From JBBDQZ01 sp040905705 (lineage in GTDB: Bacteria > Bacteroidota > Rhodothermia > Balneolales > Natronogracilivirgulaceae), in assembly GCA_040905705.1 (NCBI GenBank), contig JBBDQZ010000071.1, forward strand, positions 1 through 64,000: 64,000 bases of DNA. The letters are read 5' to 3'. The position numbers and the translations under genes were made by a program. The notes beneath the pieces are model-generated. The model made no database searches. It had not been told where the DNA came from and saw only the letters and a list, made by a program, of their open reading frames with translations. Below, piece after piece: positions 16,402 to 26,250 of this stretch (position 1 is the stretch's first letter; each line of letters opens with the position of its first letter).

Positions 16402-19263
16402 ATGGCATCAGCATCTATTGTCATCCGGGGCGCCCGGGAACACAATCTGAAAAACATTGATCTGGACCTTCCACGAGATCGTTTTGTGGTGATTACTGGT
16501 ATTTCGGGGTCGGGAAAAACCTCCCTTGCATTCGATACCATATATGCGGAAGGGCAGCGCAGGTTCATGGAGTCTCTATCTGCCTATGCCCGCCAGTTTT
16601 TGGGAATGATGGAGCGTCCGGATACCGATTTCATCGACGGACTGTCACCGGTGATCTCTATCGACCAGAAAACGACCAGCCGTAATCCGCGTTCAACGGT
16701 TGGAACCGTAACCGAAATATACGACTATCTTCGCCTGCTTTTCGCACGTGCGGGCACGCCATACTCTTATATCACCGGCAATCCCATGATAAAGCAGACT
16801 CCGGATGAGGTCGTAGCGGGAATCCTGCAGTTTCCACCGGGCACACGGGCGTATTGTCTGGCACCGGTGGTGCGCGGGCGTAAAGGCCACTACCGGGACC
16901 TGTTTGAGCAGACCCTGAAACAGGGTTTTATCCGGGTACGCATCGACGGGGAATTTTGTGAGCTGGAACAGGGAATGCAGGCCGACCGCTACAAAACACA
17001 CAACATAGAAGTGGTGGTCGACCGGTTTGTAATCTCAGAAAACAGTCGCAACCGGATTGAACAGAGCGTTCAGGTAGCGCTCGATTTGGCGGACGGAAAC
17101 CTGATCCTGGCTATTGAAGAAGAGAACACAAACAGCGGTTTTCGTGACATTCTGTTCTCACAAAATCTGTTCGACCCGGAAAGCGGCCTCTCTTACGACG
17201 ATCCTGCACCAAATATGTTCTCTTTTAATTCCCCGTACGGGGCCTGTCCGGACTGCGACGGGCTGGGTTACCGGTATGATGTGGATCCGGAACTGATCAT
17301 CCCGAACCATTCCCTTAGTATCCGGGACGGTGCCATCCGTTATCTTGGGAAACCACGAGGAATTTTCGCCTTCAAACAATTGGAAACCATATTCAATGCC
17401 TGGAATTCCACATTCGATACCCCGGTGTCCCACCTGCCTGATGAGCTCGTCCATATTTTACTGCATGGGAGCGGTGACGAAAAATTTGACATTTCTTATG
17501 ATTTTCAGGGCAGCAGCATAACCTACAAACACACCTTCCCGGGCCTGGTCGCACTCATTCGCGAGCAATATGAAGAATCGAAATCACCCAAACAGCACGA
17601 TAAGGCAAAAGCCTTTATGAATCGTGTTGCCTGTAACACCTGTGAGGGTGGCCGATTGAAAAAAGAGGCCCTATCATACAGAATTGGCGAGTATAACATC
17701 CACGACCTGGTCCGGATGGATATCCGCACACTCCGCAAAAGCATTGATTCATTTACACTGACCGACCGGCAACGCATTATCGCCTCCCAGGTGATCAAGG
17801 AAATTCGTGACCGGCTCGATTTTTTACTTAACGTCGGCCTCTACTATCTATCTCTTGACCGCGAAGCTCAGACTATCAGTGGCGGGGAAGCCCAGCGCAT
17901 ACGGCTGGCTACACAAATCGGAACCCAGCTCGTAGGGGTGTTGTATATCCTGGATGAACCAAGCATCGGTCTGCATCAGCGCGATAATTTAAAACTCATC
18001 AAATCTTTGAAACTCCTGCGTGACCTCGGCAACAGTGTGATTGTCGTTGAACACGACCGGGAAACCATTGAGCATGCGGATCATGTAGTCGACCTGGGCC
18101 CCGGTGCCGGGCGATTCGGCGGACAAGTAGTAACACAGGGGCCACCGGACAAGCTGGATCCCGGCTCCATGACCGCACAATATCTGCACTATAAAAAGAG
18201 CATTCCGCTTCCTGAAAAACGCCGGAAAGGCAACGGGCATGAACTGGTAATCACAGGAGCCCGGGGACACAATCTGAAAACCGTGGATCTGCACCTGCCC
18301 CTCGGCAGGTTTGTATGCGTTACAGGAGTCAGTGGCAGTGGAAAAAGTTCACTGATTAACCAGACACTTGTTCCTCTCCTCAGTGCTCATTTCTATCATT
18401 CCCGGGACGTTCCACTTCCTTACGACGATGTCAAAGGTTTGGAACATCTCAACAAAATCATATCCATTGACCAGAGTCCGATCGGCCGTACCCCCCGCTC
18501 CAATCCCGGTACCTATACCAAAGTTTTTGACGTGATTCGTTCGTTGTTTGCTGAGCTTCCGGATGCTAAAATCCGGGGTTATGGACAGGGGCGATTTTCC
18601 TTCAACGTAAAAGGCGGCCGTTGCGAGAGCTGTAACGGGGACGGCGTCAAGAAGATTGAAATGAACTTTCTGCCGGATGTGTACGTCACCTGTGAAACCT
18701 GTAAAGGAAAGCGATACAATCGGGAAACACTGGAAATCCACTACAAGGGAAAGAATATTTCCGACATCCTTGAAATGCAGATAGAAGAGGCCGCCCTGTT
18801 TTTTGACTCAGTTCCGCGTATCAAGCGAATCCTGGAGACGATGAATTCCGTCGGACTGGGATATCTGACACTCGGCCAACCCAGCACTACTATTTCAGGA
18901 GGGGAAGCTCAGCGGATTAAACTTGCCCGTGAACTTTCAAAAATCGGCACCGGTGACACCCTGTATGTGATGGATGAACCTACGACGGGCCTTCATTTTC
19001 AGGATGTAAACCAGTTGGTAAATGTTATTCAGCAATTGGTTAATAAAGGCAATACGGTCGTAGTAATCGAGCATAATCTGGACTTGATCCTGGCGGCCGA
19101 CTATCTTATTGATATGGGCCCCGAGGGAGGTTCTGAAGGAGGAGAAATTATTGCCGCCGGAACACCCGAGGAACTCATACAGACGGCTTCTTCATACACC
19201 GGACAATATCTTGGAGAAGAGCTGAAACACTACCGGAAAAAAGCAACCGAACACAGCAGATAA
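16402..19263 (+). CDS. uvrA: Excinuclease ABC subunit A
   Basis: The 953-residue UvrA has standard length and scans DNA for damage before loading UvrB. It has two ABC ATPase modules. The first Walker A is GISGSGKTSLAF (about 33-44) and the second is GVSGSGKSSLIN (about 640-655). The ABC signature ISGGEAQRI occurs twice. All three zinc-binding Cys clusters are present: CPDCDGLGY, CNTCEGGRLKKEALSY, and the CESCNGDGVKK...CETCKGKRYN pair. DEPSIGLH and DEPTTGLH carry the Walker B acids. Nothing is missing. It diverges from tsaD. Confidence 0.98.
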   Translation: MASASIVIRGAREHNLKNIDLDLPRDRFVVITGISGSGKTSLAFDTIYAEGQRRFMESLSAYARQFLGMMERPDTDFIDGLSPVISIDQKTTSRNPRSTVGTVTEIYDYLRLLFARAGTPYSYITGNPMIKQTPDEVVAGILQFPPGTRAYCLAPVVRGRKGHYRDLFEQTLKQGFIRVRIDGEFCELEQGMQADRYKTHNIEVVVDRFVISENSRNRIEQSVQVALDLADGNLILAIEEENTNSGFRDILFSQNLFDPESGLSYDDPAPNMFSFNSPYGACPDCDGLGYRYDVDPELIIPNHSLSIRDGAIRYLGKPRGIFAFKQLETIFNAWNSTFDTPVSHLPDELVHILLHGSGDEKFDISYDFQGSSITYKHTFPGLVALIREQYEESKSPKQHDKAKAFMNRVACNTCEGGRLKKEALSYRIGEYNIHDLVRMDIRTLRKSIDSFTLTDRQRIIASQVIKEIRDRLDFLLNVGLYYLSLDREAQTISGGEAQRIRLATQIGTQLVGVLYILDEPSIGLHQRDNLKLIKSLKLLRDLGNSVIVVEHDRETIEHADHVVDLGPGAGRFGGQVVTQGPPDKLDPGSMTAQYLHYKKSIPLPEKRRKGNGHELVITGARGHNLKTVDLHLPLGRFVCVTGVSGSGKSSLINQTLVPLLSAHFYHSRDVPLPYDDVKGLEHLNKIISIDQSPIGRTPRSNPGTYTKVFDVIRSLFAELPDAKIRGYGQGRFSFNVKGGRCESCNGDGVKKIEMNFLPDVYVTCETCKGKRYNRETLEIHYKGKNISDILEMQIEEAALFFDSVPRIKRILETMNSVGLGYLTLGQPSTTISGGEAQRIKLARELSKIGTGDTLYVMDEPTTGLHFQDVNQLVNVIQQLVNKGNTVVVIEHNLDLILAADYLIDMGPEGGSEGGEIIAAGTPEELIQTASSYTGQYLGEELKHYRKKATEHSR

Positions 19264-19362
19264 AATCTACCGGATTAGCGATCATGAAATCACCCCTCGT
19301 CCCCTTCCAGCACCGTAAAATTCCATTGTCTGACTCCCGTTAATTGTGTATATTTTCCCCCA

Positions 19363-19908
19363 ATGTTATTTTTTCGCTCATATATTCTCAGGATCTCCGT
19401 AATATTTTTCTTTATAGCGGGTATGTTAATGTTTACATGGCCCGTTAAAAAAATGGAGCATACAGGCGAAAGCATATCCGCCTGGCTGCTTGATCTGCGC
19501 ACCGATACGGAAAATCCTCAAGTACATAAAAAAATCTTTTCGTTGAAAACAGAACGAGGGGATGTACCCGGGCTTCTGAGGAAAGCTTCGGCCATTATCA
19601 GCGAACATACGGATGACTTCAAACTACCACTTAATAAAACCAGCAAGACGGGTGATGAAATCTATAACACTCTTCTTCTGAAGTGGACACTGCATCAACA
19701 AAGCAGTCAGGCTGATTCATTTACGGTTACTGAAAGACAGACACCGTTTCCAAAGAATATCGAGCAGGAAGGCTCAACTGTATGGAATCCATTCATTCAT
19801 TTGAACCACATAGTGGCCGGAGCGCATTCAAAGAACAATAAAGCCTGGAACTACCTCCAAGTGATATTAATTCCGCTGAAAGGCGGTATTGCCATCGGAG
19901 CTCCATAA
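19363..19908 (+). CDS. Membrane-anchored hypothetical protein, 181 residues
   Basis: The protein begins with a hydrophobic anchor or uncleaved signal (about 5-27), then a polar domain rich in Lys, Thr, Ser and His with no recognised motif. It lies 99 bases after uvrA and 190 bases before secD, in the same direction. The frame closes with GGIAIGAP, but another forward frame stays open just beyond it and reads GYTPRGYPSSYGTDHCECID, which looks protein-like, so the gene may be frameshifted. I do not recognise a family. Confidence 0.5.
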   Translation: MLFFRSYILRISVIFFFIAGMLMFTWPVKKMEHTGESISAWLLDLRTDTENPQVHKKIFSLKTERGDVPGLLRKASAIISEHTDDFKLPLNKTSKTGDEIYNTLLLKWTLHQQSSQADSFTVTERQTPFPKNIEQEGSTVWNPFIHLNHIVAGAHSKNNKAWNYLQVILIPLKGGIAIGAP

Positions 19909-20098
19909 TACCCGGCCGGGTTACACACCGCGCGGATACCCTTCTTCTTACGGAACCGATCATTGCGAATGTATTGATGCACACGGCAAGTTTGTCCACA
20001 ATCATTCAGGCAAATAGGCACCCACGGCATAACACTCGATATTCTCGTACCAGGCCGTCTCCGATTTTTCAAACACCTACACCCTAACATTACATTTT

Positions 20099-21928
20099 AT
20101 GAAAGGCAACGGAACCAAATTGACATTCATCGTCGCTTTCCTGGCTATGACCATCTATTATCTGTTTCCCTCATTTCAATATTGGCTGGAAATGCGGCAG
20201 GCAGATCAGATGCCTGAAGCGGAGCGCATTTCCTATCTTCAGGAAAACGAGGTCAGACATGCGAACATGCGTGCAAAAACACTGACACTCGGCCTGGATC
20301 TCCAGGGTGGAATGCACGTAACGCTCGAGCTGGCCACCCATCAGCTGATCCGGGAACTCGCCGGTGAATATGCCGATGATGAATTTAACGAAGTTTTGAG
20401 CACAGCTACGCAACAAGCGCGGGATAACAATACCGATGTATTAATCGAATTTGTAAACATCTTCCAGGAGCGGGATTCCGATGCCAGACTCAGCAGGTAT
20501 TTCCGATCCGATGCCGACAACATCTCCCGGCGATCCTCCAATGCTGAAATTCAAGAATGGCTTCAGGAACAGCGTGATGCCGCCGTCGACCGTGCCATTG
20601 AAATTGTCAGGAACCGGGTCGACCGTTACGGAGTTACTGAGCCCTCCATTGTCAGACAGGGAAACAACCGCCTGGTAGTAGAACTTCCAGGTGTAACCGA
20701 TGAGGATCGGGTGCGTGACCTTTTACGGGGTACAGCACGCCTGGAATTCCGCCTTACCGCCGACCCCGAAGATCTGCGTCATTCCCTGGAACAGATTGTT
20801 GCCTGGTACGACCCCGACGATCAAGATGAAATTGAACTCGAACAGCAGTTACAGGATATCAATCAGGAACAGCAAGACAATCGATTGCTGCAGTACCTTA
20901 TACCACAGGGCCAGGGCGTAACATTCGGATCGGCTGCCGGCGCTGATACCGCCGATGTAAACCGCCTGCTTGGCGACCCGGAAATACAGCGGCTGCTTCC
21001 CCGTGACATCGAACTCATGTGGACCGCCAATCCGCAGTTTGAAGCCGAGGGTCAAAGCTACTATACGCTTATAGGCGTACGACGACAGGTTGAACTCACC
21101 GGAGACGTAATTACCGAGGCACGTCCGACATTCGACCAGCATACCAACCGCCCGGAAGTGTCCATGAATATGAATAGACAAGGATCACGAATCTGGGCCC
21201 GTGTGACCGGTGCAAATATCGGCCGGCCGATCGCTATTGCCCTCGATGGCGTCATCTATTCTTACCCGGTTGTGCAGGGACAGATCACCGGTGGACGATC
21301 TTCTATCACCGGCCTGGCAAGCAGCGCCGAAGCAGAAGACCTGGTCAATATTTTGATGTCCGGAGCCCTTCCGGCTCCACTGGACATTGTACAGGAACGC
21401 ACGGTCGGGCCAAGTCTCGGGGAAGCATCCATCCGCTCCGGTTTTAATTCTGCTCTTTTCGGGCTGACTGTGGTTGTTATCTTTATGTTGATCTATTATC
21501 GTACCGGTGGTGCCATTGCCGACATCGCCCTGTTACTGAATATTATTTTCATTATGGGCATTCTCGCGGCATTCAACGCAACGCTTACTCTTCCGGGTAT
21601 TGCCGGGATCGTACTGACGATCGGTATGGCGGTGGACGCCAATGTACTGATCTTTGATCGCATCCGAGAAGAATTACGGGCCGGGAAGAGTCTCATTTCC
21701 GCCATAGATAGTGGTTATTCCAACTCCATGAGTGCGATCCTCGACGCCAACATCACGACTTTTCTGACGGCTGTGATTCTTTTCAGTTTTGGTGTGGGGC
21801 CCATAAAAGGATTTGCCATAACCTTGATGATCGGTATTGCCGCGTCTCTCTTCAGTGCGATTATCATCACCCGTGTGATCGTCGACTGGATGACCAAAGA
21901 TAAAAAATGGAATATCAGCTACGGCTGA
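20099..21928 (+). CDS. secD: Protein translocase subunit SecD
   Basis: The 609-residue SecD uses the proton-motive force with SecF to pull secreted proteins through SecYEG. TM1 is near residues 9-27. The P1 head domain includes TLGLDLQGGMHVTLEL and IVRNRVDRYGVTEPSI. The periplasmic domain includes LVVELPGVTDEDRVRDLL. Five C-terminal membrane helices follow, with IVLTIGMAVDANVLIFDRIREEL and GPIKGFAITLMIGIA. The sequence is complete. secF follows after 43 bases in the same direction, the classic pair. Confidence 0.97.
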   Translation: MKGNGTKLTFIVAFLAMTIYYLFPSFQYWLEMRQADQMPEAERISYLQENEVRHANMRAKTLTLGLDLQGGMHVTLELATHQLIRELAGEYADDEFNEVLSTATQQARDNNTDVLIEFVNIFQERDSDARLSRYFRSDADNISRRSSNAEIQEWLQEQRDAAVDRAIEIVRNRVDRYGVTEPSIVRQGNNRLVVELPGVTDEDRVRDLLRGTARLEFRLTADPEDLRHSLEQIVAWYDPDDQDEIELEQQLQDINQEQQDNRLLQYLIPQGQGVTFGSAAGADTADVNRLLGDPEIQRLLPRDIELMWTANPQFEAEGQSYYTLIGVRRQVELTGDVITEARPTFDQHTNRPEVSMNMNRQGSRIWARVTGANIGRPIAIALDGVIYSYPVVQGQITGGRSSITGLASSAEAEDLVNILMSGALPAPLDIVQERTVGPSLGEASIRSGFNSALFGLTVVVIFMLIYYRTGGAIADIALLLNIIFIMGILAAFNATLTLPGIAGIVLTIGMAVDANVLIFDRIREELRAGKSLISAIDSGYSNSMSAILDANITTFLTAVILFSFGVGPIKGFAITLMIGIAASLFSAIIITRVIVDWMTKDKKWNISYG

Positions 21929-21971
21929 TCCCGATTGATTCGTTTCTTTTTAACACCAATTATTTCTTACC

Positions 21972-22889
21972 ATGAGACTCTTTGAAACTGCCAATTACAC
22001 TATCATCCCGCATCGCAAGATTGCATACTTTATTTCAGGGGCATTGATTGTTATCTCCCTGATTGCCATTTTCGGCCGCGGGCTCCAGTACGGTATTGAT
22101 TTCCGTGGTGGTATCGAAATTATCCTTGAGTTTGAAGAGCCGGTATCGGTTGAAGAGATGCGCACCGAACTTATGGATCCACTCGGAACCATGCCGGATA
22201 TTCGCCGGTTCGGGGACGGACGCGACATGTTGATTCGCACTGATACCGAGAGATCGACTTCGGAACTACAAGAGATCGTTCTGACCACGGCGGCCTCTCT
22301 TTATCCGGACAACCCCTCTTCTATCATACAGACCGAACTTGTCGGGCCGAGTTTTGCCGACGACCTGCGCAATGCCGCACTTATGTCGATTATTTTCGCT
22401 ATGATCGTGATCTTTTTATATGTATTGATCCGATTCAAGAAATGGTCTTACTCCGCGGGCGCGGTAGCTGCTCTGATCCATGATGTGATCATCACCCTTG
22501 GTATTTTTACGATTTTGCATGGTCTGGTCCCGTTCAGTCTGGACATTAATCAATCGTTGATTGCAGCATTCCTGACGATTGTTGGATACTCACTTAATGA
22601 CACGGTAGTCGTGTTTGACCGGATCCGTGAAAACTCACTGATTTTTAAAACCGAAAGTTTTGACAAGATGGTTAACCGAAGCGTAAACAACACGTTGAGC
22701 CGTACGGTCATAACATCACTGACCACCTTGTTTGTAGTCACAATACTGTTTACTTTTGGAGGTGATGTACTGAAAGGGCTGTCGTTCGCGCTTATTGTCG
22801 GTGTAATACTTGGTACATATAGTTCTATTTTCGTGGCTAGTTCGCTTCTGGTGGATTTGCAACTGAAAACACGTAAAAATGTAGCCTGA
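21972..22889 (+). CDS. secF: Protein translocase subunit SecF
   Basis: The 305-residue partner of SecD begins with TM1 (about 17-37), then GIDFRGGIEIILEF in the periplasmic part. The SecF helices carry GPSFADDLRNAAL, LIAAFLTIVGYSLNDTVVVFDRIREN and the C-terminal GDVLKGLSFALIVGVILGTYSSIF. The Asn-Asp pair in the fourth helix is the conserved proton-coupling region. It lies 43 bases after secD and is surely co-transcribed. purA follows after 135 bases. Confidence 0.97.
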   Translation: MRLFETANYTIIPHRKIAYFISGALIVISLIAIFGRGLQYGIDFRGGIEIILEFEEPVSVEEMRTELMDPLGTMPDIRRFGDGRDMLIRTDTERSTSELQEIVLTTAASLYPDNPSSIIQTELVGPSFADDLRNAALMSIIFAMIVIFLYVLIRFKKWSYSAGAVAALIHDVIITLGIFTILHGLVPFSLDINQSLIAAFLTIVGYSLNDTVVVFDRIRENSLIFKTESFDKMVNRSVNNTLSRTVITSLTTLFVVTILFTFGGDVLKGLSFALIVGVILGTYSSIFVASSLLVDLQLKTRKNVA

Positions 22890-23024
22890 TTTTACGGTTT
22901 ACCAACTTTTCAACTAAGAACGAGTAAAACATACCTGAACCAATCCTGAGATCATTACTTGCCATCCAAATTGAAAGAAAAGGGTGTTGCGGCACCTCTT
23001 ATTTGTGTAGCTATCTAAAACAAC

Positions 23025-24308
23025 ATGTCTGTACGTATAATTATCGGTGCCCAGTGGGGCGATGAGGGGAAAGGGAAAATCGTAGATCTGCTGAGTGACC
23101 GGGCTGATTATGTGGTCCGTTATCAAGGTGGTGCAAACGCCGGCCATACATTGAATTTTGACGGCCAAACTCACATCCTGCATCTGATCCCCTCCGGAAT
23201 CTTTCACAGTAACACCACTTGTATTATTGCAAACGGTGTCGTCATTGATCCTCTCACTTTGCTGGATGAAATTGATTTTGTAAAAAAGGCCGGTGTGGAT
23301 ATCACAGGCCGGCTTCTGATCAGCGAATCCGCCCATATGATACTGCCGTATCACAAAAGCCTGGACAAGGTCGGAGAACATGCCCTTGGCCAGCAAAAGA
23401 TTGGTACCACCGGCCGGGGTATCGGCCCGGCTTACGTACATAAAATCGCACGTGTCGGAATCCGGATGATGGATCTGCTGGATCCCGATCTCCTCAAAGC
23501 GAAAATGGAAGCCAACCTTTCTGAAATCAACGGAATCCTTACCGGAAGTTACCATTCGGCTCCGCTTGATCTCGACAAGATGTACAAAGAAATCCTGGCT
23601 TGTGCCGAACAACTTGAACCCCTTATTTGTAATACTACCCATCGGATCCACAAGGCTCTTTCAGCCGGAAGTGAAATTCTTCTTGAAGGTGCCCAGGGCG
23701 CGCTCCTGGATGTCGACCACGGTACTTACCCCTTCGTTACTTCCTCCTCTCCCACATCGGGTGGCGCCTGCACCGGTACCGGCATTCCGCCTAATGCCAT
23801 TGACAATATAATGGGTATTACCAAAGCATACTGTACCCGCGTAGGTAACGGGCCTTTTCCGACCGAGCAACACGATAAAACAGGCGATGACCTCCGGGAT
23901 GCCGGCCATGAATTCGGCTCCACAACCGGGCGTCCACGGCGATGTGGATGGATCGATCTGGTAGCTCTCAAATACGCTGCGAAAATAAACGGTTTCAATG
24001 AACTGACCATCACCAAACTTGATGTACTCGACCGGTTTGACACCATCAAAGCCTGTACTTCCTATAAATTAAATGGACGGCAGACGACCGAATTCCCGTT
24101 ACAGCTCCGTGACCTCGACCGCATCGAGCCTGTTTATACCACGTTCCCGGGATGGAAACAATCCACACGTGAATCCAGGTCGCTTGACGAATTACCTCAG
24201 AGAACAAGGGAATATCTCGACGGAATTTCGGAATATCTCGAAATTCCTGTGAGTATTGTCTCCACCGGCCCCGGCCGTAAAGAGACGGTAAAAATAGCCG
24301 GTTTGTGA
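23025..24308 (+). CDS. purA: Adenylosuccinate synthetase
   Basis: This 427-residue enzyme joins IMP and aspartate with GTP, committing purines to AMP. The GTP loop IIIGAQWGDEGKGKIVDLL is at the N-terminus with catalytic Asp, followed by NAGHTL with the catalytic His. Other motifs are KIGTTGRGIGPAY, LLEGAQGALLDVDHGTYPFV, and STTGRPRRCGWIDLVALKYA, which contains the IMP and aspartate-loop Arg residues. The length is standard and nothing is missing. Confidence 0.98.
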   Translation: MSVRIIIGAQWGDEGKGKIVDLLSDRADYVVRYQGGANAGHTLNFDGQTHILHLIPSGIFHSNTTCIIANGVVIDPLTLLDEIDFVKKAGVDITGRLLISESAHMILPYHKSLDKVGEHALGQQKIGTTGRGIGPAYVHKIARVGIRMMDLLDPDLLKAKMEANLSEINGILTGSYHSAPLDLDKMYKEILACAEQLEPLICNTTHRIHKALSAGSEILLEGAQGALLDVDHGTYPFVTSSSPTSGGACTGTGIPPNAIDNIMGITKAYCTRVGNGPFPTEQHDKTGDDLRDAGHEFGSTTGRPRRCGWIDLVALKYAAKINGFNELTITKLDVLDRFDTIKACTSYKLNGRQTTEFPLQLRDLDRIEPVYTTFPGWKQSTRESRSLDELPQRTREYLDGISEYLEIPVSIVSTGPGRKETVKIAGL

Positions 24309-24427
24309 GCTTTCTGGATTATGGTTCTTCAGATTGTGATATATACCGGAAACAGGGAATACCCGGCAATCGGAAGTTTCTCTATTCCTGAATAAAGATT
24401 TCGGTTTTTCATTCAACCTGTACCGTC

Positions 24428-25594
24428 ATGCAGCCGACATTTCATGTATCCTATTTACTTGCTATTCGGAAAAATGAAACCATCACCGGACGTATCAGAG
24501 ACTTGCAACTTGAACAAAGCGCTGAACTGCCGGATAATCTAGTTGCCTCAACAGGCATGGAATGGGTAACCGGGGATGTCACGCACATCGAAGAGCTGGA
24601 CGAACGTCATGTACTTGTCCGCATTGACTGGCCCTGCCATAACCATGGAAATGAAATCACCCAATTCCTGAATATTCTGTTCGGAAATATCTCTCTGAAA
24701 TCGGGAATAGCTATCGTCGATATCAACTGGACCCCTCTTTTTCCGGATCTGTTTGAAGGCCCTTCCTTCGGGATACAAAACATTCGCAACAAGTGGGGAA
24801 TTCATGGACGTGCACTGAGTTGTTCGGCCGTCAAACCAATGGGCCACAATGTAAAGCATCTTTCCGACTGCGCATACCGGTTTGCTCTTGGAGGGATCGA
24901 TATCATCAAAGACGATCACGGACTGGCCAGCCAGGATACCGCACCCTTCAAAGTACGAGTGGAACAGTGTGTTCGCGCAATTGACCGGGCGGCACAAAAA
25001 ACCGGACACCGATCACATTATTTCCCAAATATCACCACGGACGCTTATCGGCTATTCGAGCGATTTGAAATGGCCGCTGAGCTGGGTGCCGACGGGGTGT
25101 TGATCGCACCTATGTTGACAGGCCCCGCAATGCTGCATCACCTTGCACGATCCCCTGTCGATCTTCCGGTAATGGCACACCCTGCCTTCAGTGGCACATA
25201 TATAGCGGACGGTGGCGATCATCAGAGTATCGCGTCCACACTATCCGGTTCCAGGCACAACATAACAGGCGATTATCATGGTTTCGAGGCCGGGCTTTTT
25301 TATGGCGCCCTCTGGCGGGCACTCGGGGCGGATTTTATAATTTATCCCAATGCCGGCGGTCGTTTTGCATATACAGCAGAAGCATGTGCATCCATCAACC
25401 AAAATGCACGGAGTACCGATTTGCCGTTTCCCTCGGCTTTTCCCACTCCGGGCGGCGGAATGCAACAAGGCCAAATGGCTTCCTGGCTTGATACATATGG
25501 AATCGATACCACCTTTCTTATAGGAGGGAGTTTGTACGAACATCCGGACGGAATAGAAGCAGCTTCGCGCGCGTTTATGAAAACAATCAGATAA
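24428..25594 (+). CDS. RuBisCO-like protein (form IV, non-carboxylating)
   Basis: This 388-residue protein aligns along the RuBisCO large-subunit barrel. VKPMG (135-139) corresponds to the KPK motif, GGIDIIKDDH (155-164) to the carbamylated-Lys motif, AHPAF to HRA, and LIGGSLYEHPDG (364-375) to the phosphate-binding GGG. By spinach numbering, K175, K201 and D203 are kept (K136, K161, D163). K177 is Met138, E204 is His164 and R295 is Pro252, so CO2 fixation is excluded. Known RLPs are enolases or isomerases of methylthio-sugar phosphates, or act on other sugar-acid phosphates. A cupin gene follows after 72 bases in the same direction and may form a two-gene unit. The substrate is unknown. Confidence 0.88.
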   Translation: MQPTFHVSYLLAIRKNETITGRIRDLQLEQSAELPDNLVASTGMEWVTGDVTHIEELDERHVLVRIDWPCHNHGNEITQFLNILFGNISLKSGIAIVDINWTPLFPDLFEGPSFGIQNIRNKWGIHGRALSCSAVKPMGHNVKHLSDCAYRFALGGIDIIKDDHGLASQDTAPFKVRVEQCVRAIDRAAQKTGHRSHYFPNITTDAYRLFERFEMAAELGADGVLIAPMLTGPAMLHHLARSPVDLPVMAHPAFSGTYIADGGDHQSIASTLSGSRHNITGDYHGFEAGLFYGALWRALGADFIIYPNAGGRFAYTAEACASINQNARSTDLPFPSAFPTPGGGMQQGQMASWLDTYGIDTTFLIGGSLYEHPDGIEAASRAFMKTIR

Positions 25595-25666
25595 ATTACT
25601 CCTGAAGCCGTATTATTAGCGGCGAATGATAACTGTCTGCCCAAATAATTCGAATACAAACAAATT

Positions 25667-26128
25667 ATGCCTGATCATTCCAGAATCGTACGATCCGTTG
25701 ATTTTACCTGGCCGGATCTGAAACAAAAAAAGTACAAAGAGCAAAACACCGGGTTCAAGGATATCTCCCGGTTTATCCTTCTCGGTGAGGAGGAAGATGA
25801 CCGGGAATTAACCATTCAAACCCGTTATTTCGAGATTGCAAATCAAGGGTATTCGTCCATTGAGCGTCACCGGCATACCCATACGGTTATTATAGTGAAA
25901 GGTAAAGGAAGCATGATTCTCGGAAACCGGATAATAAATCTGGACTTTATGGACACGATATATGTCGCCCCGAATACCGTTCATCAATTTCATGCCGACC
26001 GCGGTGAACCCCTGGGCTTCCTCTGTATAGTAAACCGGGACCGGGACCGGCCGGAAATTCCCTATGATGAAAAAACACTCGAATCCTGGCTGCCTGATCC
26101 CGAAATCCGGAGAAAAGCCAAAATATAA
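25667..26128 (+). CDS. Cupin-domain protein next to the RuBisCO-like protein
   Basis: This 153-residue single-domain cupin has probable metal ligands in IERHRHTHTV (His68, His70 and nearby His72, with Glu66) and His106 in the second motif APNTVHQFHA. The barrel's central GKGSMILG turn is also visible. An N-terminal extension of about 45 residues precedes the barrel. It follows the RLP gene by 72 bases. In Rhodospirillum rubrum an RLP works with a cupin lyase that releases methanethiol from a methylthio-pentulose phosphate. This neighbour could be an equivalent partner, but that is an inference from adjacency and fold. Confidence 0.8.
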   Translation: MPDHSRIVRSVDFTWPDLKQKKYKEQNTGFKDISRFILLGEEEDDRELTIQTRYFEIANQGYSSIERHRHTHTVIIVKGKGSMILGNRIINLDFMDTIYVAPNTVHQFHADRGEPLGFLCIVNRDRDRPEIPYDEKTLESWLPDPEIRRKAKI

Positions 26129-26207
26129 AATATAAACCGTGCCTCAACAACAGCTCTGATCCATTCCCGTAAATTCCAAGACAAACGGTTAGTTTTTTTG
26201 TTTTTAC

Positions 26208-26239
26208 TTGCAGTAAACGCCATTTTCTTCCTATCTTTG
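26208..26239 (+). promoter_or_regulatory. Bacteroidota-type promoter of tRNA-Gly
   Basis: TTG at 26208-26210 and TATCTTTG at 26232-26239 are spaced by 21 bases, fitting TTG / TAnnTTTG. The tRNA starts 11 bases after the -7 box. Confidence 0.65.
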
Positions 26240-26250
26240 CTTTCTTTCAA

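Noticed and set aside
22914..23651. A 245-codon minus-strand frame overlapping the start of purA
   Set aside because: purA is unmistakable across this region; the antisense product shows no domain.
24428..25594. A true carbon-fixing RuBisCO
   Set aside because: Essential residues are replaced (K177 to Met, E204 to His, R295 to Pro), and no phosphoribulokinase or small subunit is present.
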